From assembly GCA_013288015.1 (NCBI GenBank), contig JABDCR010000024.1, positions 1 through 39,312 on the forward strand: a stretch of 39,312 bases of DNA, in the 5' to 3' direction. Source of the DNA: Bacteroidota bacterium (lineage in GTDB: Bacteria; Bacteroidota; Bacteroidia; B-17B0; Aurantibacillaceae). How positions within the stretch are numbered: the first letter of the stretch is position 1; the number at the start of each line of letters is the position of its first letter. Below the pieces are notes generated by a model. The model was not told the DNA's origin, did no database searches, and saw nothing but the letters and a program-made list of their open reading frames with translations. Below, piece after piece: positions 23,218 to 31,763 of the stretch. Both the position numbers and the translations under genes were made by a program.

Positions 23218-24120
23218 TTAATGAAGTGGCTCTGTATTTATCTCAACCGCACGATTAGGTTGCACAAACGGAATTAAACCTTGTTTTAAAAACATAATTT
23301 GCCCCTTTTGTCCTGCCACAAAAAGCGAAAAACCTGTGCCCAAGGAAAACTCTGCACTACGACGTATAGCGTACACATGTCTACACATAGGATACTCATT
23401 GGTTTGTATATTGCTTTGGTCAGGCATGTAAGCAATTTTACTTCCATTAGTTGAAACTGCCAAGGTTTTTATAGTGCTTAAAAAAACCTTTGTAGTAGAA
23501 TCGTCTAAATCGCTAAGCCAGGCATAATCAAGCACACCTATGCTATTTTTATTTTTACTGATATGGTTAATTAAATCGGTAGTATTTTTTAAAGCAAAGC
23601 AGTTTTTACCAAATGGTTTTCCTTGTAACAAGGTATCTTTTAAAAATCTGGTTGTGCCCGAGTTGTCGTTATCAAAAACCATTCGGTAAGTAGTGTCTTC
23701 TCCACTAATTATCTTTTTTATTTTTTCGGTTGAAATAACAGAATCTGTACTATTTACAGGCACAACAAAAGCTAAGGCACTTTTAGCCACGCAAATTTGT
23801 GTAGGATAAATGTTTTTGGCTTTAAATTGTTTTAATTCGTTTTCTGATAAAACCCTTGATATAACAATAACCTTACAGCTATCATTATACAAACCTTCTA
23901 TGGCTTGTTTTTCGTTTACATACTGTACGTTGATTTTTGAGTTATGATAAATTTGCTCAAACGTATAGGCTTGATTTCTTATATGAAGAAACATGCCTTC
24001 TTCGCAAAAAACCTTTAATTCGCCTGATGTTGGTGTATTAGGAACATCGCTTGTTTTGATACTTGTGTTACACGAAGTAAAAAGTAAAACAGGTAAAATA
24101 AGCGCAATAATTTTATTCAT
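23218..24120 (-). CDS. PstS-like substrate-binding lipoprotein of the exb/tonB operon
   Basis: 300 residues from the ATG at 24118-24120; the frame is open further upstream but would overlap the preceding gene heavily. The lipobox LLFTSC has Cys17. The body matches periplasmic PstS-like binding proteins: LKVFCEEGMF, VIVISRVLSENEL, ALAFVVPVNSTDSV, the phosphate-loop-like NSGTTRFL, NSIGVLDYAW. The start overlaps the end of the small membrane protein gene by 8 nt, so it is the sixth gene of the exbB-exbD-exbD-tonB operon. No Pst permease is nearby. In this context it may act in envelope sensing or ligand delivery to TonB receptors rather than phosphate uptake by ABC transport. Confidence 0.8.
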   Translation of the reverse strand: MNKIIALILPVLLFTSCNTSIKTSDVPNTPTSGELKVFCEEGMFLHIRNQAYTFEQIYHNSKINVQYVNEKQAIEGLYNDSCKVIVISRVLSENELKQFKAKNIYPTQICVAKSALAFVVPVNSTDSVISTEKIKKIISGEDTTYRMVFDNDNSGTTRFLKDTLLQGKPFGKNCFALKNTTDLINHISKNKNSIGVLDYAWLSDLDDSTTKVFLSTIKTLAVSTNGSKIAYMPDQSNIQTNEYPMCRHVYAIRRSAEFSLGTGFSLFVAGQKGQIMFLKQGLIPFVQPNRAVEINTEPLH

Positions 24121-24322
24121 TTTCTTCTTGCTGCATTTTTTTGTACTGATTGTATTGTCTAACAGCCCTAAAGCCACCATAAACAATAAAAATTATGCCA
24201 AACCATATTCTGTTGGGTTTGGGTAATTTTTCAATCAAAAAATCGGTAGATAAAAAAACAAAGCCGCACCCTATAAAGAGTGCGGCCATTATAATTCCTG
24301 CAATTAAAAATGCACGTTGCAT
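24113..24322 (-). CDS. Small two-helix membrane protein of the exb/tonB operon
   Basis: 69 residues with two hydrophobic segments (AFLIAGIIMAALFIGCGFVF and IWFGIIFIVYGGFRAV) and a charged C-terminal tail (QYNQYKKMQQEENE). It starts 4 bp after tonB and overlaps the PstS-like gene by 8 nt, so translation is probably coupled. The family is not one I can name with certainty. The conserved operon position suggests an accessory of the ExbBD-TonB complex or of the binding protein. Confidence 0.75.
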   Translation of the reverse strand: MQRAFLIAGIIMAALFIGCGFVFLSTDFLIEKLPKPNRIWFGIIFIVYGGFRAVRQYNQYKKMQQEENE

Positions 24323-24326
24323 ATTA

Positions 24327-25181
24327 TTATTGAAGTCTGAAGATGATAGGCACGTTAAAGTACACCCTTACCGGACGACCATTTTGTTTACCTATATTCC
24401 ATTTTGGCATGCTTTTAATAACACGTACAGCTTCTTTGTCGCAACCGGGTCCACCGGCTACGCCTTTTAAAACTTCTACATTACTAATAGAGCCATCCAT
24501 TTCAACAACAAACTTTACAAAACATTTACCTGATATGTTTGCTTCTTTTTCTATTTCAGGATAGTGTACATTTTTTTGAATGTATTTCATCATCTCTGCT
24601 GCTCCACCTGGAAACTCAGGCATTTGCTCAACCACTGTAAAAATCTCAGGTGCTTTTTCTTCAACCGGACCGGTGCCTGCATCACTTGGCACAGACACAT
24701 CTTCACCTGTACCCTCTTGTGTAGTTGTACCCACATTGGTTTCAGCCACTTTTTCTTGTGGTGGTGGTGGTTCATCTTCAACCGCATCATCCTTAATAAC
24801 AGGCGGCACAAACTTAATAGTTTCTACAACTGGTGGCGGCGGTGGCGGTGGCGGTGGCGGTGGTTCGTTTTTATCTACTGGAGGTGTAAGATCCACTTGC
24901 GTCATATCCAACTTAACGTTGTTTAAGGCATCATCCGAACTTTTTCTATCTAAAAGTAGCTTTACACCAAACACTGCAAAAGAAAAAATTAGCATGCCGC
25001 CTACTATCATGGTAACGCGTTTGTTATAATCTCTTCTTATTTGGTAAGCGCCATAAGCATGATTTCTTTCTACAAAAACCACATCGTTTCTGTCATCAGA
25101 ACTTACGTTATTCCACTTTTCAAGCGAAAGAAGCAACGAAATGGCTGATATTATTACAATTACAACAATTATTATCTCCAT
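24327..25181 (-). CDS. tonB: Energy transducer TonB
   Basis: 284 residues. One membrane anchor is at about 58-78 (TMIVGGMLIFSFAVFGVKLL). A periplasmic proline-rich linker with 11 consecutive prolines follows, and a C-terminal TonB domain from about 190 (VVEQMPEFPGGAAEMMKYI, ISGKCFVKFVVEMDGSISNVEV, VRVYFNVPIIFRLQ). It carries the proton-motive force harvested by ExbB/ExbD to outer-membrane receptors, for example the two receptors in this window. An extra N-terminal segment (residues 1-20, very hydrophobic) suggests a second membrane helix. It starts 2 bp after the second exbD. The proline run is encoded by a near-regular TGG/CGG repeat at 24831-24863. Confidence 0.93.
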   Translation of the reverse strand: MEIIIVVIVIISAISLLLSLEKWNNVSSDDRNDVVFVERNHAYGAYQIRRDYNKRVTMIVGGMLIFSFAVFGVKLLLDRKSSDDALNNVKLDMTQVDLTPPVDKNEPPPPPPPPPPPVVETIKFVPPVIKDDAVEDEPPPPQEKVAETNVGTTTQEGTGEDVSVPSDAGTGPVEEKAPEIFTVVEQMPEFPGGAAEMMKYIQKNVHYPEIEKEANISGKCFVKFVVEMDGSISNVEVLKGVAGGPGCDKEAVRVIKSMPKWNIGKQNGRPVRVYFNVPIIFRLQ

Positions 25182-25183
25182 AA

Positions 25184-25816
25184 TTATTTAATTTTTTCGG
25201 TTAACAATGCGTACTCAGGTGCCGACATATCAATAATTACGTACTTACCCACCATACAAACGTTAAGCTCATCAACTACATCAATTACATCTTTGTAAGT
25301 TGCTTTATCGTCTGTTTTTATTAATGCAGTAAGTGCACGCTTATCTCCTTTAGCTTCTATAGCCAAGCGCTTAAATGTGCTGTCGGCCATTTGTTTGCTT
25401 TTTACTTTACCTTCTAACTTAGCAATTTCATCATGTGCATAACTGTTCATTTCTAATAAAAGTTTATGCAATCCTTCTGATGAAAATGTTGTTTCGGTAA
25501 GTTGCGTAGCTGGTTTTCCTTCTTTATTATCCGGAGCATTAAACTGTCCTTTATAGTAAAATATTTTATGGTCTTTTGTTAAAATAATATTTAAACCATT
25601 TTTTACCTCAGGTTGCTCTTTAGGATTATCAGGAGGCGCCGGAAAGCTTATTTCCATTGATTTAGGCTTGCTAAACGTTGAAGTTAACACGAAAAACGTA
25701 AGTAGCAGAAACCCCAAATCTACCATGGGTGTCATATCTATTTTGGTGGATTGTTTTTTGGCGCGTTTTTTACCGCCTTTTTTGTGGCCACCGCCATCGT
25801 CTGCAATTTCAGCCAT
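25184..25816 (-). CDS. exbD: ExbD/TolR family biopolymer transporter (second copy)
   Basis: 210 residues. A basic cytoplasmic head (KKGGKKRAKKQSTK) precedes one membrane helix containing the proton-path Asp (DMTPMVDLGFLLLTFFVL). The periplasmic domain ends in a typical ExbD strand-helix (KRALTALIKTDDKATYKDVIDVVDEL). A long insert of about 60 residues after the first periplasmic strand (KIFYYKGQFN...KQMADSTFK) makes it larger than E. coli ExbD and is common in Bacteroidota. It forms the channel with ExbB. Gap of 9 bp to the first exbD and 2 bp to tonB. Confidence 0.92.
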   Translation of the reverse strand: MAEIADDGGGHKKGGKKRAKKQSTKIDMTPMVDLGFLLLTFFVLTSTFSKPKSMEISFPAPPDNPKEQPEVKNGLNIILTKDHKIFYYKGQFNAPDNKEGKPATQLTETTFSSEGLHKLLLEMNSYAHDEIAKLEGKVKSKQMADSTFKRLAIEAKGDKRALTALIKTDDKATYKDVIDVVDELNVCMVGKYVIIDMSAPEYALLTEKIK

Positions 25817-25825
25817 TTTTAAATT

Positions 25826-26512
25826 TTATTTTTTACCTGCTTCAGCGGGTTTAGTTCCACCGCCTTCTAACGAAGTAATTAAGTTAAAACGATAAATTTT
25901 CATGTCTGTAAAAGTCTTTAGCACTTCTTTTACATACATATACTTTGATTTTGCATCTGCTTTTATAGCGTAACGTACTTTCTCTCCCACAAAGTCTTTA
26001 CCCGCCTCTTTTGCTTTGTCGCGCTCGCGGATATATATACCATTGGTTTCCTGTGCCGCATATCTAACCCAATCGCTAAGCTGTGGGTTTTTAAGCGAAT
26101 CATTTGGAACACCTTTTTGTGGTTGAAATTTTAAACGTTCGTTTTCTGAAGCATCAATGTATCTTGGTAAATCTTTAATATCAACGCCAAAACTCGACAT
26201 ACCGCCAAATTTTTTAACCTGCGCTTCGGTAAATTTTACTTTATACTTGTCGCTCATTTTCATTAGCGTAGCCACTTTAGCCTCAGCATTACTTACCCCA
26301 AAAAATGGGCGGCCAATGCCGTCGATACTAACTAAAATAGTGTTATCGGGCAATGTTTTTTCTGCATGAGAAGCAGGTGGATCTACCACCACGGGCTCTG
26401 CCATACGAAAAGAGGCGGTAAGCATAAAGAACGTCACCAACAGGAACGCCAAATCTACCATCGGCGTCATGTCTAACGAGGGCGCGCTTTTTGCAACTTT
26501 TATCTTTGACAT
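25826..26512 (-). CDS. exbD: ExbD/TolR family biopolymer transporter (first copy)
   Basis: 228 residues. Short cytoplasmic head, a membrane helix with the conserved Asp (LDMTPMVDLAFLLVTFFML), then a periplasmic domain interrupted by a long polar insert (about residues 85-165). It closes with the ExbD pattern RYAIKADAKSKYMYVKEVLK. The two copies are clearly different proteins, so the complex is probably a heteromer of two ExbD types. The C-terminal tail is Gly/Lys/Ala-rich. It follows exbB by 59 bp. Confidence 0.92.
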   Translation of the reverse strand: MSKIKVAKSAPSLDMTPMVDLAFLLVTFFMLTASFRMAEPVVVDPPASHAEKTLPDNTILVSIDGIGRPFFGVSNAEAKVATLMKMSDKYKVKFTEAQVKKFGGMSSFGVDIKDLPRYIDASENERLKFQPQKGVPNDSLKNPQLSDWVRYAAQETNGIYIRERDKAKEAGKDFVGEKVRYAIKADAKSKYMYVKEVLKTFTDMKIYRFNLITSLEGGGTKPAEAGKK

Positions 26513-26571
26513 GCTTAAATTCTTTTAATTATGATGCACTAATTTCTTTAATTCCATAAAAAACAGGAAAA

Positions 26572-27369
26572 TTATTTTCCTGAAGATTGGAACTCTTGGA
26601 TGATAGAGAAACCTGCTTCGTCCATAGCGTAAGTCAATTGATCTACACGGTTAGAGAACACGTTATAGAAAATAATAGCTAATGCCGAAGATAAGATACC
26701 AACTAATGTATTTACAAGTGCCTCAGAGATACCTGTTGATAATGCTGATGTATCAGGAGTACCAGCTGCTGCTAATGCACCAAACGCACGAATCATCCCT
26801 ACAACTGTACCGATTAGACCGGTTAGTGTACCGATAGATGCGCAAGTTGAAATAACCACCATGTTTTTAGAAAGCATTGGTAATTCTAATGATGTAGCTT
26901 CTTCGATAGCTTTTTGGATAGCAGCAACTTTTGCTTCTTTATCCATATTGTTATCGTTTTGTACGAATTTATATTTTTCTAAGCCCTCGTGTACCACGTT
27001 AGCTAAAGAACCTTGTTGTTTGTTACATTCTGCAATTGCAGCATCTAAATCGTGGTTAGCAATTAACGATTTAATTTTAGATACAAATTTATCAGTAGCG
27101 CCTTTACCGCTTGCTTTTTGAATAGTAATGAAACGCTCAATAGCAAAAGTAAGTACGGTTAAAAATACACCTAATAATATAGGCACAATAAAACCACCTT
27201 TATACATGATGCCTAAAAAATTGCCCGGTTTTGGATGCCCTTCTGCGTCAAAATTGTTGGCGTTACCAAGAATAGTCATGTAAATAAATGCACCTATGCC
27301 CATACAAATAGCAATAGCTAATGCTGAAACGATGAACGGAAAACCGCCTGATGTTTTTTTGTTGCTCAT
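26572..27369 (-). CDS. exbB: MotA/TolQ/ExbB proton channel protein
   Basis: 265 residues. An N-terminal membrane helix (FIVSALAIAICMGIGAFIYM), a second one (GGFIVPILLGVFLTVLTFAIERF), a cytoplasmic helical region, and the conserved ExbB core with two more helices (VVISTCASIGTLTGLIGTVVGMIRAF and ALVNTLVGILSSALAIIFYNVFSNRVD). It forms the pentameric stator of the TonB complex. First gene of the operon exbB-exbD-exbD-tonB-small membrane protein-PstS-like. The promoter region upstream carries a -7 box and three 21-bp-spaced repeats. Confidence 0.93.
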   Translation of the reverse strand: MSNKKTSGGFPFIVSALAIAICMGIGAFIYMTILGNANNFDAEGHPKPGNFLGIMYKGGFIVPILLGVFLTVLTFAIERFITIQKASGKGATDKFVSKIKSLIANHDLDAAIAECNKQQGSLANVVHEGLEKYKFVQNDNNMDKEAKVAAIQKAIEEATSLELPMLSKNMVVISTCASIGTLTGLIGTVVGMIRAFGALAAAGTPDTSALSTGISEALVNTLVGILSSALAIIFYNVFSNRVDQLTYAMDEAGFSIIQEFQSSGK

Positions 27370-27412
27370 ATTATTTGATTTTTATTTGTTTTTACTTTGT
27401 GATTTTGGTTGC

Positions 27413-27420
27413 CAAACTTA
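27413..27420 (-). promoter_or_regulatory. -7 promoter box for the exbB operon
   Basis: On the minus strand TAAGTTTG matches TAnnTTTG, 43 nt before the exbB ATG. No good -33 TTTG is visible at the usual spacing, so control by an activator is possible. Confidence 0.4.
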
Positions 27421-27560
27421 CTAAAATACTTTTAATTTAAAAATACAGTCCCTTTGTTTAAGATTGTTTAACTCAAAAAAGTCTTTTTGTTATTCACAAT
27501 TAAAGATAATTAGTGGTTTTTTGTAAAGATACCAAGCAATAAAGCCTTCAAGAGGCCAGT

Positions 27561-27622
27561 TTTTTAAACGGTGGCGGTTTCTTTTTAAACGGTAGCGTTT
27601 TTTAAATAAACGGCAGGTTTTA
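27561..27622. repeat. Three copies of a short motif with exact 21-bp period
   Basis: AAACGGTGGCGGTTT (27566-27580), AAACGGTAGCGTTTT (27587-27601) and AAACGGCAGGTTTTA (27608-27622), each preceded by an A/T-rich spacer. Starts are exactly 21 bp apart, two helical turns. The last copy overlaps the cca stop codon; the array is about 145 bp upstream of the exbB -7 box. It could be an operator array or a decayed minisatellite. Confidence 0.55.
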
Positions 27623-29035
27623 CTTTTGTAAAGGAGTTAAATTAAAGGTTTTAGCCTGCTGAACCATATAATCAAAGGCTTCCTGATAATCGTTTTTAAT
27701 AATGCCATCTAATATGGCTTCGCGAATGGCATTTTTAATTATACCCACTTCTCGCCCCGCTGGGATGTTAAATGTTTGCATAATAAGCTCGCCCGTAATG
27801 GGTGGTTGCCAGTTACGTATACGATCTTTCTCTTCAAGCTCTTTTAATTTTAAACGAACCAACTCAAAGTTTTGCAAGTAACGTTGTTTTTTAGCAAAGC
27901 TTTTGGTAGTTATATCGGCATCGCAAAGCATCATTAAATCATCAATGTCATCACCTGCCTCAAACAATAATCTTCTAATAGCAGAATCGGTAATTTCTGA
28001 TTTAGCTAATACAATAGGACGTAAATGCAGTAAAACCAGTTTCTGCACGTACTTCATTTTTTCGTTTAATGGCAGTTTTAATTCGGCAAATATTTTAGGC
28101 ACCATGCGCGCGCCCTTGTCCTCGTGCCCATGAAAAGTCCAACCTTTTTTTTCTTCAAAACGTTTAGTAGCTGGTTTGGCTATGTCGTGCAAAATGGCGC
28201 TCCATCTAAGCCACAGATTATCAGTGTTTTTACAAATATTATCTAAAACTTCAAGCGTATGGTAAAAATTATCTTTATGCGATTTGCCTTTTATGGTTTC
28301 AACCCCATATAAATTAGACATTAACGGGAATATTAGATGCAGTAATTCGCTATCAAACAAAAGTTTAAAGCCAACTGATGGTACGGGCGAAAGAATAATT
28401 TTATTCAACTCATCCGTAATGCGCTCCTTAGAAACAATTTTTATGCGCTCTTTATTTTCCTTAATCGCCGTAAAAGATTTTTCCTCTATAACAAAGCCCA
28501 ATTGCGATGCAAAACGAATAGCACGCATCATGCGTAAAGGGTCGTCACTATAAGTAATATTGGGGTCTAAGGGTGTGCGAATTAATTTGTTTCCTAAATC
28601 TTTAACGCCATCAAATGGGTCTAGTAGTTGCCCAAAATTGTCGGCGTTTAAACCAATGGCAAGGGCGTTCATGGTAAAGTCGCGACGGTCTTGGTCGTCT
28701 TTTAAATTGCCATCTTCTACAATAGGTTTACGCGATTCTTTGCGATACGATTCTTTACGTGCACCTACAAACTCTATTTCAATATCGTTGTATTTTATTT
28801 GCGCCGTACCAAAGTTTTTAAATACAGAAAGGTGTGCTTCATCTCCCAGTTTATTTTTCACTGCCTCCGCTAAATCAATGCCTCTGCCAATGGCAACCAC
28901 ATCAATGTCTTTATTGGTTCTGTTTAAAAAAATATCGCGTACAAAACCACCAATAACATAGGCTTCTACACCTAAATCATCAGCACATTGGGCTATCAGC
29001 TTAAAAAGAGATGTGTCTACGTGTTTTTTAAACAT
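27620..29035 (-). CDS. cca: CCA tRNA nucleotidyltransferase / poly(A) polymerase family protein with HD domain
   Basis: Start placed at the ATG at 29033-29035 (MFKKHVDTSLFKLI): a longer frame reading through TACCTTTGCACG would translate the promoter. The protein has 471 residues. The nucleotidyltransferase motif GGFVRDIFLNRTNKDIDVVAIG contains the catalytic D-x-D, and RRDFTMNALAI is the family's second signature. A neck domain and an HD domain follow (LHDIAKPATKRF, GHEDKGARM). Class II enzymes of this type repair the CCA end of tRNAs or add poly(A); the length and HD domain fit the CCA-adding branch common in Bacteroidota, though sequence alone does not fully separate the two. It diverges from kdsB. 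Confidence 0.9.
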   Translation of the reverse strand: MFKKHVDTSLFKLIAQCADDLGVEAYVIGGFVRDIFLNRTNKDIDVVAIGRGIDLAEAVKNKLGDEAHLSVFKNFGTAQIKYNDIEIEFVGARKESYRKESRKPIVEDGNLKDDQDRRDFTMNALAIGLNADNFGQLLDPFDGVKDLGNKLIRTPLDPNITYSDDPLRMMRAIRFASQLGFVIEEKSFTAIKENKERIKIVSKERITDELNKIILSPVPSVGFKLLFDSELLHLIFPLMSNLYGVETIKGKSHKDNFYHTLEVLDNICKNTDNLWLRWSAILHDIAKPATKRFEEKKGWTFHGHEDKGARMVPKIFAELKLPLNEKMKYVQKLVLLHLRPIVLAKSEITDSAIRRLLFEAGDDIDDLMMLCDADITTKSFAKKQRYLQNFELVRLKLKELEEKDRIRNWQPPITGELIMQTFNIPAGREVGIIKNAIREAILDGIIKNDYQEAFDYMVQQAKTFNLTPLQK

Positions 29036-29039
29036 CGTG

Positions 29040-29047
29040 CAAAGGTA
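29040..29047 (-). promoter_or_regulatory. -7 promoter box for cca, 4 nt from the start codon
   Basis: TACCTTTG on the minus strand, followed by CACG and ATG. Identical over 15 nt to the bshC promoter-start region, implying a leaderless mRNA. Confidence 0.6.
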
Positions 29048-29100
29048 AGTTTTAATAGATAATGGCACATAGTTATTAGAACAGTTTCGGTTTGAATGCT

Positions 29101-29108
29101 TAATTTTG
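29101..29108 (+). promoter_or_regulatory. -7 promoter box for kdsB
   Basis: TAATTTTG matches TAnnTTTG and lies 18 bp before the kdsB ATG at 29127. Confidence 0.45.
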
Positions 29109-29126
29109 AATTCTTAATTTACAAGT

Positions 29127-29867
29127 ATGATATTAGGTGTTATTCCTGCACGATATGCTTCAAGCCGTTTTCCCGGCAAGCCCTTGGTAGATATACTGGG
29201 AAAAAGCATGATACAACGTGTGTATGAGCAAGCAAAAAAATCGAGCAAATTAAATGACGTGGTAGTTGCTACGGATGATGAAAGAATTTCTACTCATGTA
29301 AAAGCTTTTGGCGGACAAGTTGTAATGACTGAAGCCAACCACCCTAGCGGCACCGACCGTTGTTTTGAAGTATTAAAAAAAACGGGTAAAGAATATACAT
29401 ACATTATAAACATTCAGGGTGATGAGCCTTTTATAGACCCATCACAAATTGATTTATTGGCCGATGTGTGTGATGGCAAAACGGAGCTAGCTACTTTAAT
29501 GATTCCGGTTGATTCGCACGAAGTTTTGTTTGACACGGGCGAGGTAAAAATTACTATGAACAATAAACACGAGGCACTTTATTTTAGCCGCGAAGTTATA
29601 CCACATATAAAAGGCGTTGATAAAAAAGACTGGCACAAATATTTTCCTTATTATCGTCATGTGGGCATGTATGCCTATCGTGCTGATGTGTTGAAACAAA
29701 TAACAACACTCGCGCCATCATCGTTAGAAAAAGCAGAATCCTTAGAGCAACTGCGTTGGTTAGAAAATGGTTTTAAAATAAAACTCGCCATAACTGATTT
29801 TGATAGTCATTGTATAGATACACCCGAAGACATTGAAAAAGTTTTAAGATTAATGAAGTTAGCGTAG
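29127..29867 (+). CDS. kdsB: 3-deoxy-manno-octulosonate cytidylyltransferase
   Basis: Activates Kdo as CMP-Kdo for lipopolysaccharide inner-core synthesis. 246 residues. The N-terminal nucleotide-binding motif is IPARYASSRFPGKPL, followed by VVVATDD, the substrate loop HPSGTDRCFEV and the metal-binding QGDEPFI. The late motif SLEKAESLEQLRWLENG and D-T-P-ED near the end are typical. Downstream genes are gldA (28 bp) and a GT9 glycosyltransferase, so envelope functions cluster here. Confidence 0.97.
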   Translation: MILGVIPARYASSRFPGKPLVDILGKSMIQRVYEQAKKSSKLNDVVVATDDERISTHVKAFGGQVVMTEANHPSGTDRCFEVLKKTGKEYTYIINIQGDEPFIDPSQIDLLADVCDGKTELATLMIPVDSHEVLFDTGEVKITMNNKHEALYFSREVIPHIKGVDKKDWHKYFPYYRHVGMYAYRADVLKQITTLAPSSLEKAESLEQLRWLENGFKIKLAITDFDSHCIDTPEDIEKVLRLMKLA

Positions 29868-29895
29868 CCAAATTATCTTTTCGTAAATTCGCATC

Positions 29896-30801
29896 ATGTC
29901 AATTAAAGTAGAAAATATAACCAAGCTGTACGGCGCACAAAAAGCCTTAGACGATGTTTCGTTTGAAATTAAAAGCGGAGAGATTGTTGGCTTCCTTGGC
30001 CCTAACGGTGCCGGTAAAAGTACGCTAATGAAAATACTTACCTGTTATATTCCGCAAACATCGGGTAAGGCAGAGGTGTGTGGTTTTGATGTGAAAGAAC
30101 AGTCATTAGAAGTACGTAAACAGGTTGGTTATTTGCCCGAGCATAATCCGCTTTATTTGGATATGTATGTAAAAGAGTATTTAGAATTTATTGGCGGTTT
30201 ACATCATATTGAAAATAAAAGCAAGCGTGTAAAAGAAATGGTTGAGATGGTTGGCTTGCAGGTTGAACAAAATAAAAAAATTGGCGCGCTATCTAAAGGT
30301 TACCGCCAGCGTGTAGGTTTGGCACAAGCGCTTATTCATAACCCAAAAGTGTTGATTTTAGATGAGCCTACTTCGGGTTTAGACCCAAACCAGTTAGAGG
30401 AAATCAGAAACCTTATTAAGCAAACCGGAAAAGAAAAAACCGTAATGCTTAGTACACATATTATGCAGGAGGTTGAGGCTGTCTGTGATAGGGTTATCAT
30501 TATCAACAAAGGAAAAATTGTTGCCAACGATGGCACACAACATTTGCAGGAAAGCTCGCAGCAAAAAGTAGTGTTGCGTGTTGAGTTTGATAAAGAAACA
30601 ACCAAAAATTCTATTAAAAATATTGAGGGTGTTATAGAGGTGAAATTAGTAGAAGGTAACACTTGGTTAATTATGACGAGCGCAGAGATAGATATTCGTA
30701 AAGATATTTTTAACTACGCTGTATCAAACAAACTAAGTGTACTTGCTATGCAAAAAGAAGAGCAGAAATTAGAAGACATCTTTAAACAGCTCACTAAATA
30801 A
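29896..30801 (+). CDS. gldA: Gliding-motility ABC transporter ATP-binding protein GldA
   Basis: 301 residues: an ABC ATPase domain plus a C-terminal about 80-residue regulatory domain. Walker A is GPNGAGKST (35-43), the Q-loop region is YLPEHNPLYLDMYVKEYL (the EHNPLY motif is characteristic of GldA), the signature LSKGYRQR, Walker B LILDEPTSGLDP and the H-loop STHIMQE. GldA pairs with GldF and GldG, which are not in this window; separated gldA is usual. In Flavobacterium GldA is needed for gliding. A weak -7-like box (TAAATTCG, 29884-29891) stands 4 nt before the ATG. It is followed 3 bp later by a GT9 gene. Confidence 0.9.
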   Translation: MSIKVENITKLYGAQKALDDVSFEIKSGEIVGFLGPNGAGKSTLMKILTCYIPQTSGKAEVCGFDVKEQSLEVRKQVGYLPEHNPLYLDMYVKEYLEFIGGLHHIENKSKRVKEMVEMVGLQVEQNKKIGALSKGYRQRVGLAQALIHNPKVLILDEPTSGLDPNQLEEIRNLIKQTGKEKTVMLSTHIMQEVEAVCDRVIIINKGKIVANDGTQHLQESSQQKVVLRVEFDKETTKNSIKNIEGVIEVKLVEGNTWLIMTSAEIDIRKDIFNYAVSNKLSVLAMQKEEQKLEDIFKQLTK

Positions 30802-30804
30802 ACA

Positions 30805-31761
30805 GTGAAAATTCTTGTTATACGGTTTTCTTCTATTGGCGATATTGTGCTTACAACGCCCATTGTACGCTGTCTAAAAAAACAAATCCCTGATATTGAA
30901 ATACACTTTTTAACGAAAACTAGTTTTGTTTCGCTGATAGAAAACAACCCCTACATTTCAAAAAATTATTCTATTACAGACAAAGTTGCTGAAGTAAGTG
31001 AAGCATTAAAAAAAGAAAATTACGATTTTGTAATTGACCTGCACCACAACCTGCGTAGCGCACAAGTTAAACGCACATTAGGTTCTAAAACTTTTAGTTT
31101 TAATAAACTAAACGTAGAAAAATGGTTGCTGGTTAATCTTAAAATAAACAAACTACCAAACATCCACATTGTAGACAGGTATTTTGAAACCGTAAAAACA
31201 TTGGGTGTTGTAAACGATAATGAAGGTTTAGATTTTTTTATTCCTGAAAAAGATTTGGTGGATGTTACTTCTGTGTTTAAATTAAATGGAAATGCTTATC
31301 ATGCTTTAGTGGTTGGCGGCTCTTATTACACCAAGCAAATCCCTTTAAATAAATTACAAGAAATTTGCAGACTTGGCGATAAACCCATTATTGTGTTGGG
31401 TGGAAAAGAAGACGTTGCAATGGGCTTACAGTTGGAAAAAGAATTTGCGGGCAAAGTTTTTTCGGCTTGCGGGAAATTCAATATTAATCAATCGGCATCT
31501 ATCGTGCAACAAGCCGATAGGGTTATTACAAGCGATACGGGTTTAATGCACATTGCTGCTGCATTTAAAAAAGATGTTTTTTCATTATGGGGAAACACCA
31601 TCCCTGAGTTTGGCATGTATCCTTATTTGCCGGGCAAGAACAGTAAAATTTTAGAAGTCAAAAACCTTTCGTGCAGACCATGCTCTAAATTGGGTTACAG
31701 CAAATGCCCTAAAGGACATTTTAAGTGCATGAATGAAATTAATGTGAAGGAAATTTTTTAG
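30805..31761 (+). CDS. Glycosyltransferase family 9 (heptosyltransferase-like)
   Basis: 318 residues starting at GTG 30805, 3 bp after gldA. GT9 hallmarks: KILVIRFSSIGDIVLTTPIVRCLK at the N-terminus, DFVIDLHHNLRS, GGSYYTKQIPLNK, PIIVLGGKED and the donor-site motif DRVITSDTGLMHIAAAF. It is a cytoplasmic, membrane-associated enzyme adding heptose or another sugar to the lipopolysaccharide core. A Cys cluster near the C-terminus (LSCRPCSKLGYSKCPKGHFKCM) is common in Bacteroidota members. Neighbouring kdsB supports a lipopolysaccharide role; the sugar specificity is not inferable. Confidence 0.9.
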   Translation: MKILVIRFSSIGDIVLTTPIVRCLKKQIPDIEIHFLTKTSFVSLIENNPYISKNYSITDKVAEVSEALKKENYDFVIDLHHNLRSAQVKRTLGSKTFSFNKLNVEKWLLVNLKINKLPNIHIVDRYFETVKTLGVVNDNEGLDFFIPEKDLVDVTSVFKLNGNAYHALVVGGSYYTKQIPLNKLQEICRLGDKPIIVLGGKEDVAMGLQLEKEFAGKVFSACGKFNINQSASIVQQADRVITSDTGLMHIAAAFKKDVFSLWGNTIPEFGMYPYLPGKNSKILEVKNLSCRPCSKLGYSKCPKGHFKCMNEINVKEIF

Positions 31762-31763
31762 GC

